Assembly: GCA_964545205.1 (NCBI GenBank) | Contig: CAZJFH010000005.1 | Span: 41,518 to 105,517, forward strand | Length of the DNA: 64,000 nucleotides | DNA from: CAZJFH01 sp964545205 | GTDB taxonomy: Bacteria; Pseudomonadota; Alphaproteobacteria; Rhodospirillales; Magnetospirillaceae | Reading direction: 5' to 3' | Shown here: piece after piece, positions 26,739 to 37,070 of the stretch | Numbering within the stretch: position 1 is the stretch's first letter | Layout of the letters: each line of letters begins with the position of its first letter | Notes under the pieces: generated by a model | Seen by the model: only the letters and a program-made list of their open reading frames with translations | Database searches by the model: none | What the model was told of the DNA's origin: nothing | Program-made: the position numbers and the translations under genes

Positions 26739-27434
26739 ATGGAACATCCGGAGGAAATGCAGGCGCTGTTGCGGGCGGAAACCGCACAGGTTTCCGCGAC
26801 GATTGCGGCAACTGCCGAATCGGTGGGCGCGTGCTTCTTTTGTCATTTCCGTCCATTCGACAGATCTTCCGCCGAGTTCCCTCAGATCATTACAAATTTC
26901 CCCGAGCGTTGGGTCCGCGGTCAGCTCGACAACAAGCGCTTCCGCAACGACCCGGTCCTGCGCACCAGCCTGGCCAGCAACCTCCTGAGCTGGTGGCGCA
27001 AGGACGACGACCTCGGCCTCGATCCCGCCGCGAGCAGGGTCATCGCCGAGCGCTTCGCCCAGGGCTGCTCGATCGGCGTCAGCATTCCCGTGCGCGGCCG
27101 CAGCGGCCAGTTCTCGGTTCTGTCGCTGTGGTCCGACGACGAGCGCCGCTTCGTCGACGGCGTCAGCCGCGGCTTCGATCGGCTGCACACCTTCGCGCTC
27201 TATCTGCACGACCGGCTGTTCCGCGAGGGCGCGAACGGCCACTGCCTCAGCGAGATCGAGCTCGAATGCCTGAAATGGACATCCTTCGGCAAGACCGCCT
27301 GGGAAATCTCGGTTCTGCTGTCGCTGCCCGAGCGCACGGTGCACTACCACCTCGCCGAGGCGTCGAAGAAACTGGGCGCGCCCAACAAGACCGCCGCCGT
27401 GTGCACCGCCCTCAAGGCCGGGCTGATGGCCTGA
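26739..27434 (+). CDS. LuxR-family regulator with autoinducer-binding domain (solo)
   Basis: A 231-residue protein. The N-terminal autoinducer-binding domain (about 15-150) contains the FPERW and NDPVLR motifs that match Trp57 and Asp70-Pro71 of TraR, and a Trp pair where Trp85 lies. The residue matching Tyr61 is Gln, so the ligand pocket is altered. The C-terminal LuxR helix-turn-helix (about 165-225) has LSEIELECLKW, TAWEISVLLSLPERTVHYHL and KLGAPNKTAAV segments. No luxI-type synthase is within the window, so it is a solo receptor. The start has no strong ribosome binding site and is uncertain. Confidence 0.8.
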   Translation: MEHPEEMQALLRAETAQVSATIAATAESVGACFFCHFRPFDRSSAEFPQIITNFPERWVRGQLDNKRFRNDPVLRTSLASNLLSWWRKDDDLGLDPAASRVIAERFAQGCSIGVSIPVRGRSGQFSVLSLWSDDERRFVDGVSRGFDRLHTFALYLHDRLFREGANGHCLSEIELECLKWTSFGKTAWEISVLLSLPERTVHYHLAEASKKLGAPNKTAAVCTALKAGLMA

Positions 27435-27515
27435 GCGGTTGTCAAAGTTACAGTCCACGTCCGCGCGAAAGTTGATCTATCGTCCTGGGTTTTCGGGCAT
27501 TGGACGGAGGGGCGC

Positions 27516-27827
27516 TTGTTCATCGGCCGATTCGAAGTGGTGGTCGACGGCGGCCTGGTTCGCCTGCCCTCCCAAATCGTCGAGGTGCTCGGCGACGCCG
27601 AGCTTCAGGTCGAGCTGGTCCCCGGCGAGCCGCCGGTCCTGATGGCCGTGCCCCTGGCCTCGCTGGCCGTTCCCATCCCGCCGCGCATACGCTGTCCGAT
27701 CGACCGCGACGGCGGCATGCGGCTGCCCGATCCCCTCGTCCGGGCCGTCCGCCTGGACGGGCGCGCCTGCATCGAGGGCATGGGCGAATATCTGTTCATC
27801 CGGCCGCTGCCGGCTCCAGAGACTTGA
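27516..27827 (+). CDS. MraZ/AbrB-like swapped-hairpin DNA-binding protein
   Basis: A 103-residue protein made of two similar halves: VVVDGGLVRLPSQIVEVLG (about 8-26) and IDRDGGMRLPDPLVRAVRLDG (about 62-82), followed by a GMGEYLFI strand. That D-x-G-x-x-x-LP pattern, repeated twice, is that of MraZ and other SpoVT-AbrB proteins. It is not in a division/cell-wall cluster and is shorter than MraZ (about 150), so a role as MraZ proper is unlikely. The start is TTG with a strong GGAGGGG 4-5 bases upstream. Confidence 0.6.
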   Translation: MFIGRFEVVVDGGLVRLPSQIVEVLGDAELQVELVPGEPPVLMAVPLASLAVPIPPRIRCPIDRDGGMRLPDPLVRAVRLDGRACIEGMGEYLFIRPLPAPET

Positions 27828-27888
27828 TCTTCGGCCCGCAACCTGCCACCACTTGAGCTGCTCCGGTGCGCGAAAAGGGGGGTGGCGG

Positions 27889-28197
27889 GTGCAGTACGAG
27901 GTCAACCGGGACGCCGCGACGGTGGTCCTCCATCTCCGCCATCATCTCGCCTTCGCCGATCGACGCGAATTCCTGGAACTCGTGCCGACGCTGATCGAGG
28001 ACGGCGTCGAGCGGGTCGTCGTCGACCTCAAGGAGCTGCGGTTCCTCGATTCGGCCGGGCTCGGGATGCTGCTGTCGCTGAAGGACGCGGCCGAGAAGCA
28101 GGGCGTGGCGGTGTCGCTGCGCGACCCGGTCGCCGGCGTCAAGACGCTCCTGAAGCTGTCGCAGTTCGAGACCGTGCTGCCGATCGAGCACGTCTGA
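27889..28197 (+). CDS. STAS-domain anti-sigma factor antagonist-like protein
   Basis: A 102-residue single STAS domain. The strand-loop VVVDLKELRFLDSAGLGMLLSL (near 44-65) holds the phosphorylatable Ser55 of the D-S-x-G motif found in SpoIIAA/RsbV. In partner-switching systems such proteins release a sigma factor by binding its anti-sigma kinase. No RsbW-type kinase or sigma factor is next to it here. The GTG start has AAGGGGGG upstream. It overlaps the following methyltransferase gene by one base (TGATG). Confidence 0.8.
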   Translation: MQYEVNRDAATVVLHLRHHLAFADRREFLELVPTLIEDGVERVVVDLKELRFLDSAGLGMLLSLKDAAEKQGVAVSLRDPVAGVKTLLKLSQFETVLPIEHV

Positions 28198-28979
28198 TGC
28201 GCTGGCGCCCCTCGGAGTACGAGGGTTTCGCCGACCAGCGTCTGCGGCCGGCCCTCGACCTGATCGCGCGCGTGCCGCTGGACCAGGCCGCCGGCGTCTG
28301 GGACCTGGGCTGCGGCCCCGGGCGCGCCACCCGCCTGCTGGCGCGGCGCTGGCCCGCGGCCCGGGTGGTCGGCGTCGATTCCTCGGCCGACATGCTGGAC
28401 GCCGCCCGCGCCGCCGCGGACGGCGGCGCCGTCGAATGGCGCCAGGCCGACATCGCCGGCTGGAGCCCGGAAGGTCCCGCCGACCTGATCTTCTCGAACG
28501 CCGCCCTGCATTGGCTCGACGACCACCCGGTCCTGTTCCGGCGCCTGTTCGCGACCCTGGCGCCCGGCGGCGTGCTGGCGGTGCAGATGCCGCGCAACCA
28601 TGCCGCGCCGACCCACGCGGCGATCGCCGAACTCGCCGCCGATCCGCGCTGGCGCGACCGGCTGCTGCCGCTGGTGCGCCCGGCCCCGGTCGCCGCGCCG
28701 GCCGCCTATTGGGAGATTCTGGCCGATCGGGCGGCCAGCCTCGACGTCTGGGAGACGGAGTATCTGCACGCGCTGACCGGCGACGCGCCGGTGGTGCGCT
28801 GGGTCCGCGGCACGGTGCTGGCGCCGCTGCTCGACGCCCTCGACGAGACCGAGCGCGGGGCGTTCCTGGCCGAGTACGGCGCCCGCATGGACGCGGCCTA
28901 TCCCCGCCGCGGCGAGGTCGTTCTGCTGCCGTTCCGGCGGCTGTTCGTGGTGGCTCAGCGTCCGGGGCGGCGGTCGTAG
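28197..28979 (+). CDS. tam: Trans-aconitate 2-methyltransferase-like SAM methyltransferase
   Basis: A 260-residue class I methyltransferase. The SAM-binding motif DLGCGPGRAT is at about 36-45, VVGVDSSADML near 57-67, and the SNAALHWL motif near 100-107. The N-terminus (MRWRPSEYEGFADQRLRP-type, 18 residues) and these motifs match Tam, which methylates trans-aconitate to relieve inhibition of the citric-acid cycle. Length (260) fits. Its coupling to a STAS gene is unexpected. The last 25 bases overlap the convergent lipoprotein gene. Confidence 0.85.
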   Translation: MRWRPSEYEGFADQRLRPALDLIARVPLDQAAGVWDLGCGPGRATRLLARRWPAARVVGVDSSADMLDAARAAADGGAVEWRQADIAGWSPEGPADLIFSNAALHWLDDHPVLFRRLFATLAPGGVLAVQMPRNHAAPTHAAIAELAADPRWRDRLLPLVRPAPVAAPAAYWEILADRAASLDVWETEYLHALTGDAPVVRWVRGTVLAPLLDALDETERGAFLAEYGARMDAAYPRRGEVVLLPFRRLFVVAQRPGRRS

Positions 28980-29227
28980 CCCTTGGCGGCCATGCAGCTC
29001 GCCGTCAGCGCCTGCTGCTCGCGGCGCATCGAGCTGCGTTCGGCCGCGGTCAGGGTCGCGGCGTCGGCGGTGTGGCCGGGGTCGATCTGGTCGTCGGCCC
29101 AGCGCCGGCAGGCGCGCAGGTCGGCGCGCGCCTGATCGGCCGAGACGCCCGGCTGCGCCCAGCCGACGCTGCCCGGCGCGCATCCCGCCAAGGCGGCCAG
29201 GGCCGCCGCGACCAACAGTCGTCGCAT
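28955..29227 (-). CDS. Small putative lipoprotein
   Basis: A 90-residue protein with a signal peptide ending in LAGC (Cys16), a lipobox, so it is probably anchored to a membrane by lipid. The mature part has two further Cys (about 40 and 77) that could pair, and ends in a basic tail. AGGAGG just upstream fixes the start. The function is not recognised. It overlaps the 3' end of the tam gene by 25 bases on the opposite strand. Confidence 0.6.
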   Translation of the reverse strand: MRRLLVAAALAALAGCAPGSVGWAQPGVSADQARADLRACRRWADDQIDPGHTADAATLTAAERSSMRREQQALTASCMAAKGYDRRPGR

Positions 29228-29285
29228 GGTTCCTCCTCGAATCGACGCGGGCGAGCTTACGGGCCCGTCGGCAAATGGCAAGCGG

Positions 29286-29891
29286 TCACGGCGCGCGCCC
29301 CTTCCACGGGATCACCGCCGGCACCTTGCGGCGGTAGTCGGCATAGGCGTCGCCGTACAGCCGCAGCAGCTTGCGCTCCTCGAAACGCGTCCCGATCGCC
29401 AGGTACAGGCTGCCCCAGACCGCCGTCGCCAGGCCGAACTCGGTCTGCGCCGCGCCCCACAGGATCAGGTAGGCGCCGAGATACAGCGGGTGGCGCACCC
29501 AGCGGTGCGGCCCGTCGAGGCGCAGCGGCTCGTCCTCGGGCTCGGCCACGCCGGCGCGGGCCAGCCGGATCTGGGTCAGGCCGCCGAACCGGCCGAGATC
29601 GTACCAGCGCGCCGAGGCCAGCAGCACCGCCCAGCCGAGCAGGTGGACGGCGCTCAGGACGACGTGGCTCCAGGCCGGCAGCCCCAGCCCGGCATCGCCG
29701 ATCAGCAGGCGGCCGGCGGCGACGACCAGCGCGAAATGCAGCACGGCGACGGCGTTGTAGGCCAGGCGCAGCCACGGCCCGAGCAGCGGCCGCAGCCGCG
29801 CCTTGACGCCCTCGGCGGCCAGCAGCGAATGCCCGGCGCCGAAGGACAGCCAGGCCAGGGCGTACAGGGCGTGCGCGGCGGGCGGGCTCAT
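29286..29891 (-). CDS. NnrU/ICMT-like integral membrane methyltransferase family protein
   Basis: A 201-residue protein with about five membrane segments. The C-terminal half has the PEMT/ICMT-type motifs GPHRWVRHPLYLGAYL (about 125-140) and FEERKLLRLYGDAYADYRR (about 172-190), which bind S-adenosylmethionine. The N-terminal half resembles NnrU, a membrane protein associated with nitric-oxide metabolism; the family also includes methanethiol S-methyltransferases. The substrate is unknown. Its link to the nitrogen-oxide island 10 kb away is only suggestive. Confidence 0.7.
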   Translation of the reverse strand: MSPPAAHALYALAWLSFGAGHSLLAAEGVKARLRPLLGPWLRLAYNAVAVLHFALVVAAGRLLIGDAGLGLPAWSHVVLSAVHLLGWAVLLASARWYDLGRFGGLTQIRLARAGVAEPEDEPLRLDGPHRWVRHPLYLGAYLILWGAAQTEFGLATAVWGSLYLAIGTRFEERKLLRLYGDAYADYRRKVPAVIPWKGRAP

Positions 29892-29972
29892 TGCGGCGTC
29901 CTTTATGCTTTATACACTTTCGAGGGGGATGCTATTTCTAGAGCGGATCGCGTCCGGAGAAGCGCGCACGTC

Positions 29973-31334
29973 ATGAACCTTACCATGCGCCCGTCCAGCG
30001 GGCCGGAGCTGGTGACCCAGGAAAGTCTGCTGCTGCAGGCCGCCGAGCGGATCGGCCGCATCCGCGAGGGGCGGACGGCGGTGCATCTGCACCTGTCGCA
30101 GCTCCGCCCGCACCACCGCACCGACGCCCATCTGCGGGTGGCGGTGCGCATGCTCGACCCGCTGGTCCAGGTCTACCGGGCGCAGATGTTCCTGCTCGAG
30201 AACTCCGACGTGGTGATCCTGTGCAAGGACATCCGCCCGACCGAACTCGACAACCTTATCTACCGGCTGCGCGGGCTGTTCGGCAAGGATCCGCTGACCT
30301 ATGCCGATTCGGGCGACGGCCGCGACCGCTTCTACGACTGGTACGACCTCGAGCTGCAGTACGACGAGTTCCTGGAAATGTGCCAGCGCCTCGAGGCCGA
30401 CGCCAAGCGCCTGCAGCGCGAGCGTCAGGCCGCCGTGGCGCTGCCGCCGCTGGAGCCGCGCGGTCTCGACGACGTGCTCGAACGCATGGCGCGCATCGAC
30501 ATCGCGCCGCTGGTGCGCCGGCAGTCGGCGGTGGCGCTGACCGAGCGCAACCGCGCCGAGGTGCTGTTCCAGGAATTCTACGTCTCGGTGCCCGACCTGC
30601 AGAAGGCGGTCTCGCCGGAGGCGATGCTGACCGGCAACCGCTGGCTGTTCCAGCATCTCAGCCAGACCCTCGACCAGCGGGTGCTGACGGCGGTCATCGA
30701 CAACGAGCTGCGGCGCCTGCCGCCGGCGCTCAGCCTCAACCTCAATCTGGCGACCGTTTTCGCCGCGCCGTTCCGGCGGTTCGAGAAGGCGATGGCCGAC
30801 GCCGGGGTCGGGATCGTGGTCGAGGCGCAGATCATCGACGTCTTCGCCGATCTCGGCAGCTTCTTCTACGCCCGCGACATGCTGCGCGAGCGCGGCCACA
30901 CGGTGGTCCTCGACGGCATCGGCGGCATGACGCTGGAATTCATGGACCTGGGCCACTACGAGGCCGACCGCATCAAGCTGTTCTGGAGCCCCGACTTCCT
31001 CGACCGCGTCACCGGCGCCGACGTCCGCCGCAGCTTCGGCGCGATCGGCCTGGAACGCGTCATCCTGGCCCGCTGCGATTCCGAGGCGGCGATCCAGTGG
31101 GGGCTCGATGCCGGCATCGCCTGCTTCCAGGGCCGCTACGTCGACGCCATGCAGTCGGCGATGGCGATGGCCGGCTGTCCCAAGGCGGCGCAGTGCACGC
31201 TGTCGCAATGCATCGCCCGCCACGGCGTCGTCGCCGGCCGCCTTCGCGGCGAATGCCACGACCTCGAGGTGCTCGATTCCTTCCCGGCGCTGATGGCGCC
31301 GCGGCGGCGGCCCCGCGCGGAGCAGGACGCATGA
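29973..31334 (+). CDS. Degenerate GGDEF-EAL protein A (first of tandem pair)
   Basis: A 453-residue cytoplasmic protein. Residues about 35-110 look like a worn GGDEF fold (a VVILC strand where the active loop should be), a coiled region covers 125-155, and residues 225-395 align with an EAL domain. The catalytic residues are gone: the first EAL glutamate motif is missing, DGIGG (314-318) replaces DDFGTG, and FQGRY (385-389) keeps only the end motif. It is probably a protein- or nucleotide-binding relic, not a phosphodiesterase. A unique C-terminal tail has four Cys (402, 408, 413, 428). Its stop overlaps the ATG of its paralogue. Confidence 0.65.
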   Translation: MNLTMRPSSGPELVTQESLLLQAAERIGRIREGRTAVHLHLSQLRPHHRTDAHLRVAVRMLDPLVQVYRAQMFLLENSDVVILCKDIRPTELDNLIYRLRGLFGKDPLTYADSGDGRDRFYDWYDLELQYDEFLEMCQRLEADAKRLQRERQAAVALPPLEPRGLDDVLERMARIDIAPLVRRQSAVALTERNRAEVLFQEFYVSVPDLQKAVSPEAMLTGNRWLFQHLSQTLDQRVLTAVIDNELRRLPPALSLNLNLATVFAAPFRRFEKAMADAGVGIVVEAQIIDVFADLGSFFYARDMLRERGHTVVLDGIGGMTLEFMDLGHYEADRIKLFWSPDFLDRVTGADVRRSFGAIGLERVILARCDSEAAIQWGLDAGIACFQGRYVDAMQSAMAMAGCPKAAQCTLSQCIARHGVVAGRLRGECHDLEVLDSFPALMAPRRRPRAEQDA

Positions 31335-32584
31335 ACAAGCAGCTGATCCAGAGCCGCCTGCCGAGCCAGGAAAACCTGCTGCTGGACTACGTGCGGCGGC
31401 TGGAGAAGCACAAGACCGGCCGGCGCGCCGTGCACGTGCATCTGTCCAGCCTGCTGCCGTCCAACCGGCGCGAGCACCACATCCGCATCGCCGCCAACAC
31501 CTTCGAGAGCCTGGTCAAGAAGCTGCAGGGCCAGATCTTCGTCCTCACCAACACCGACCTGATGTTCATCTTCAAGGACGCCAGTCTCGAGGAGGTCGAG
31601 GCGGCGATCATCAAGCTGCGCTTCCTGTTCTCGGACGATCCCTTGCTGTCGGACGACGAGGCGGCCAAGCCCGGCGCCTTCGCGACCTGGTACCGGCTCG
31701 AGCGCGACTACGACAAGCTGCTGCAGCTCGCCCAGAGGCTGGTCGCCGAGGAGCAGGACCGCCGCGCCGTCGAACTCGCCCAGGACAAGGCCGAGGTGGA
31801 GAAGGCCAAGGCCCCGGCCGGCGAGCCGCTGACGCCCTTGCTGCTGGCGCGCATGGAGGAGGTGCTGAGCCAGGCCGACCTCGCCAACCTGCTGCGCCGC
31901 CAGGCGGTGTGCGCGGTGGTCGGCAAGGCGGCGCCGCAGCCGGTGTTCAACGAGGTCTTCGTCTCGATCAACGACCTGCGCCAGACCGTGCTGCCCAAGG
32001 GCAACCTGTTCGGCAGCCCGTGGCTGTTCCAGCACCTGACCGAGACGCTGGACCGCCGCGTGCTGGCGATGCTCAACAAGCACGACGACGCGACGCTGTT
32101 CGGCGACATCAGCATCAACCTCAACGTCGCGACGCTGCTGTCGCCCGAATTCCTGGTGTTCGACGACAATCTCAAGGCGGGGATGCGCGGCACCATCGTG
32201 CTCGAGCTGCAGAAGGTCGACATCTTCGCCGATCTCGGCGCCTATCTGTTCGCCCGCGACTTCGCCCATGACCGCGGCTACCGCATCTGCGTCGACGGCC
32301 TGAACCACCTGACCATGCCCTTCGTCGATCGCGACCGCCTCGGCGCCGATCTGGTCAAGCTGACCTGGGATTCCGACATGGCCTCGGGCCCGCATGCGCC
32401 GGCGCTGGCGGACGCGGTGCGCCACTGCAATCCGGCGCGGGTGATCCTGTGCCGCTGCGACAGCCGCCAGAGCATCGAACTGGGCCAGAGCCTGGGCATC
32501 ACCCTGTTCCAGGGCCGCTTCGTCGAGGCGCTGCTGACCGAGGAGAACCGCCGCCGCGGGGCCTACACCACCCGGCGGCGGTAG
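31331..32584 (+). CDS. Degenerate GGDEF-EAL protein B (second of tandem pair)
   Basis: A 417-residue paralogue of the preceding protein, colinear over its whole length: the same VHLHLSxL-type start, the acidic 'SDDPLLSDD' loop, a Lys/Glu/Ala linker, PWLFQHLTETLDRRVL, an SINLNVATLLSP-type motif and a DIFADLGAYLFARDFA-type motif. EAL catalytic residues are again lost (DGLNH at the DDFGTG position). It lacks the four-Cys tail. The ATGA overlap predicts coupled synthesis, and the pair may form a heterodimer. No diguanylate cyclase is nearby; an ABC-2 exporter follows 33 bases on. Confidence 0.65.
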   Translation: MNKQLIQSRLPSQENLLLDYVRRLEKHKTGRRAVHVHLSSLLPSNRREHHIRIAANTFESLVKKLQGQIFVLTNTDLMFIFKDASLEEVEAAIIKLRFLFSDDPLLSDDEAAKPGAFATWYRLERDYDKLLQLAQRLVAEEQDRRAVELAQDKAEVEKAKAPAGEPLTPLLLARMEEVLSQADLANLLRRQAVCAVVGKAAPQPVFNEVFVSINDLRQTVLPKGNLFGSPWLFQHLTETLDRRVLAMLNKHDDATLFGDISINLNVATLLSPEFLVFDDNLKAGMRGTIVLELQKVDIFADLGAYLFARDFAHDRGYRICVDGLNHLTMPFVDRDRLGADLVKLTWDSDMASGPHAPALADAVRHCNPARVILCRCDSRQSIELGQSLGITLFQGRFVEALLTEENRRRGAYTTRRR

Positions 32585-32617
32585 CGTCCTCGCGCCCGCG
32601 GCCCTATATTGAGCCGC

Positions 32618-33373
32618 ATGACTCCGCCCGCCATCCAGGTTGAGAACCTCGTCAAGCGCTTCGACGGCGTGGTTGCGGTCGACGGCATCTCCTTCGCGGT
32701 GCCGCCGGGCGCCACCTACGGGCTGCTCGGCGGCAACGGCGCCGGCAAGACGACCACGATCTCGATGCTGCTCGGCCTGCTGCTGCCGACCTCCGGCAGC
32801 GTGCGCATGCTCGGCTGCGACATGCGCAGCGAGCGCCACAAGGTGCTGCCCAGGGTCAATTTCTCCAGCCCCTACGTCGACCTGCCGCACCGCCTGACGG
32901 TGCGCGAGAACCTGACCGTCTACGCCAATCTCTACGGCCTGCGCGACGTCGCCGGGCGCATCAAGGCGCTGGCCCGCGACCTCGATCTCGGCGAACTGAT
33001 GACGCGCTCGGCCGGCAAGCTGTCGGCGGGCCAGAAGACCCGCGTCGCCCTGGCCAAGGCGCTCTTGAACGAGCCCGAGCTGTTGCTGCTCGACGAGCCG
33101 ACCGCCTCGCTCGATCCCGACAGCGCCGACTGGATGCGGACCTATTTCGAGGCCTACCAGAAACGCACCGGCGCCACGATCCTGCTCGCCTCGCACAACA
33201 TGGCCGAGGTCGAGCGTCTGTGCGGCCATATTCTGATGATGAAGAAGGGCCAGATCGTCGACGACGGCGCGCCTGAGGCGCTGATCCGCCGCTACGGCCG
33301 GCGCAATCTCGAAGAGGTGTTCCTCGACATCGCGCGGCGCCCCGCCGGCCTGCCCGAGGAGGCGGCGCAGTGA
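32618..33373 (+). CDS. ABC-2 type exporter ATP-binding protein
   Basis: A 251-residue ATPase with Walker A GGNGAGKTTT (about 38-47), Q-loop region, signature LSAGQKTRVALAKALL (about 133-148), Walker B LLLLDEPTASLD (about 154-165) and switch His in ASHNMAE. The signature LSAGQ instead of LSGGQ is a common variant. It pairs with the permease downstream by a GTGA overlap and energises export of an unknown substrate. A TTG three codons upstream is an alternative start. Confidence 0.9.
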   Translation: MTPPAIQVENLVKRFDGVVAVDGISFAVPPGATYGLLGGNGAGKTTTISMLLGLLLPTSGSVRMLGCDMRSERHKVLPRVNFSSPYVDLPHRLTVRENLTVYANLYGLRDVAGRIKALARDLDLGELMTRSAGKLSAGQKTRVALAKALLNEPELLLLDEPTASLDPDSADWMRTYFEAYQKRTGATILLASHNMAEVERLCGHILMMKKGQIVDDGAPEALIRRYGRRNLEEVFLDIARRPAGLPEEAAQ

Positions 33374-34194
33374 TCGCCCAGGTCCAGTCCACCTTCACCC
33401 GCTTCTCGGTCCGCCGGGTGTGGGCGATGATGCTGCGCTATCTCTACCTGATGCGCTCGTCCTGGCCGCGGCTGCTCGAACTCGCCTACTGGCCGATCGT
33501 GCAGATGGTGCTGTGGGGCTTCATCACCCAGTTCCTGCAGGGCAATTCCAGCGTCGTCGCCCAGGCCGGCGGCATCTTCCTCGGCGCGGTGCTGCTGTGG
33601 GACGTGCTGTTCCGCGGCAATCTCGGCTTCTCGCTGTCGTTCCTGGAAGAGATGTGGTCGCGCAATCTCGGCCATCTCTCGGTCAGCCCGCTGCGGCCGG
33701 TCGAGCTGGTGGTGGCGCTGGTGTCGATGAGCTTCATCCGCACGCTGGTCGGCGTGCTGCCGGCGACCTTCCTGGCGATCCCATTCTTCGGCTATTCGAT
33801 CTACGGCCTGGGGCCGGCTTTGGTCGCCTTCTTCATGCTGCTGATGATGACCGGCTGGGTCGTCGGCATGACCGTCTCGGCCCTGGTGCTCCGCTTCGGC
33901 CTCGGCGCCGAGAGCCTGGCCTGGGTGATGGTCTTCGCCCTGGCGCCGATCTCGGGCATCTACTATCCGGTGTCGGTGATGCCGGAATGGGTGCAGTGGG
34001 TCGCCTACGCCTTCCCGCCGGCGCACGTGTTCGAGGGCATGCGCTCGATCATGTTCGGCCACGGCTTCGACTGGGGCCACTTCGCCGCCGCCACCGGCCT
34101 GGTGGCGCTGTACCTGACCGCCGCCGCCAGCTTCTTCCTCTACGTCTTCCACGTCGCCCGGGTGAAGGGCCTGCTGCTCAACATGGGCGAGTGA
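33370..34194 (+). CDS. ABC-2 type exporter permease
   Basis: A 274-residue membrane subunit with six hydrophobic segments. The block AISGIYYPVSVMPEW-type (about 196-210) followed by FPPAHVFEGMR is typical of ABC-2 permeases of drug, polysaccharide or lipid exporters. It starts at a GTG overlapping the ATPase stop. The substrate cannot be inferred; no glycosyltransferase or lipid genes adjoin. Confidence 0.87.
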   Translation: MIAQVQSTFTRFSVRRVWAMMLRYLYLMRSSWPRLLELAYWPIVQMVLWGFITQFLQGNSSVVAQAGGIFLGAVLLWDVLFRGNLGFSLSFLEEMWSRNLGHLSVSPLRPVELVVALVSMSFIRTLVGVLPATFLAIPFFGYSIYGLGPALVAFFMLLMMTGWVVGMTVSALVLRFGLGAESLAWVMVFALAPISGIYYPVSVMPEWVQWVAYAFPPAHVFEGMRSIMFGHGFDWGHFAAATGLVALYLTAAASFFLYVFHVARVKGLLLNMGE

Positions 34195-34224
34195 AGCGCC
34201 GGCCGCTCGGACCGCACTCTTTCC

Positions 34225-34255
34225 GTCATGGCCGGGCTTGTCCCGGCCATCCACG
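34225..34255. repeat. REP-like palindrome in a convergent intergenic space
   Basis: The core is a perfect 9-base stem (ATGGCCGGG / CCCGGCCAT) around a CTTGT loop at 34228-34250, flanked by GTC and CCACG. I recall near-identical 'gccgggcttgtcccggc' palindromes dispersed in many alphaproteobacterial genomes. It lies between the convergent permease and fructosamine kinase genes and may also end transcription. Confidence 0.6.
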
Positions 34256-34287
34256 TGTTTCCGCGTATCGACAGTTCGGCCCCAGCT

Positions 34288-35124
34288 TCAGCAACCGTAC
34301 CGCGACAGCGTGCGCTCGACCGCGCCGACGTAGCCGCCGCCGAAAAGGCGCACATGCACCAGCAGCGGATAGAGGTTGTAGAGGTCGCGGCGCTCCTCGA
34401 AGAAGCCGGGGCGCAGCGGCCGCAGCTCCTGGTAGCGGCGGAAGAAGGTGGTGCCGAAGGTCGAGAACAGGGTGCCGAAGGCCAGCTCGATCTCGGGATC
34501 GGCGAAGTGGATGGCCGGGTCGATGAAGGCGGTCACGCGGCCGCCCCGGCTCAGGATGTTGCCGCCCCAGGCGTCGCCGTGGATCAGCCCCGGGCGGTCC
34601 GGCTCCTCGAGCCAGGTGCCCAGCCGTCCGGCCAGCGCCTCGACGCGGCGCATCAGCGGCCCCGGCAGGCGCCCGGCGCGCCGCGCCTCCGCGGCCATGT
34701 ACAGCAGGCGCCGGTCGCGGAAGAAGTCGATCCAGGACGGCGTCCACGGATTGGGCTGGCGCAGGCCGCCGATCAGCGTGTCGCGTTCGAAACCGAACGA
34801 AGGCGCCGTGATGCCGTGCAACTCGGCCAGCAGTTCGGCGGCGTGGTCCTCGGCGAGGCCGTCGCTGCCCTCGACGAAGTCCATCAGCAGCAGGTCGTCG
34901 TCGCCATATTGGACGGCCGGGACGGGCAGGCGGGAGTTTTCGGCGAGATAGCGCAGCATGAAGCCTTCCGGCTCCAGGCCGGGGCCGATCTTGGCGACCA
35001 GGCGGCGGCCGTCGGCCAGATCGACCCGCCGCACCTCGCCGACGCAGCCGCCCGACAGCGGCGCCACCGAAACCACGGCCGAGCCGAGGACGCGTTCGAT
35101 TTGGGATCGAAGCGCGTCCGCCAT
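34288..35124 (-). CDS. Fructosamine/ketosamine-3-kinase family protein
   Basis: A 278-residue kinase of the aminoglycoside phosphotransferase fold. Lys45 in the RLVAKIG motif is the probable ATP-binding residue, the catalytic loop is LIHGDAWGGN (about 191-200, Asp as base) and the metal-binding FIDPA lies near 211. Bacterial members phosphorylate ribulosamines or fructosamines on glycated proteins, starting deglycation. It begins 4 bases after lepA ends and is probably read with it. Confidence 0.85.
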   Translation of the reverse strand: MADALRSQIERVLGSAVVSVAPLSGGCVGEVRRVDLADGRRLVAKIGPGLEPEGFMLRYLAENSRLPVPAVQYGDDDLLLMDFVEGSDGLAEDHAAELLAELHGITAPSFGFERDTLIGGLRQPNPWTPSWIDFFRDRRLLYMAAEARRAGRLPGPLMRRVEALAGRLGTWLEEPDRPGLIHGDAWGGNILSRGGRVTAFIDPAIHFADPEIELAFGTLFSTFGTTFFRRYQELRPLRPGFFEERRDLYNLYPLLVHVRLFGGGYVGAVERTLSRYGC

Positions 35125-35128
35125 CGGC

Positions 35129-36928
<1,800 letters not shown>

Positions 36929-37070
36929 CTGGCTTTCCTGATTTGTGCCGGGAAAATAGGGCGAATCCCGGCGGCGAGCAATGGTCAGGCAGGCCGTCCC
37001 GACGAATTGCGTCTTTCTCCGGACGGACTCCGGCACTAGATTCAGGGGCAGGGCTGAAGGAGGCGCGTCG

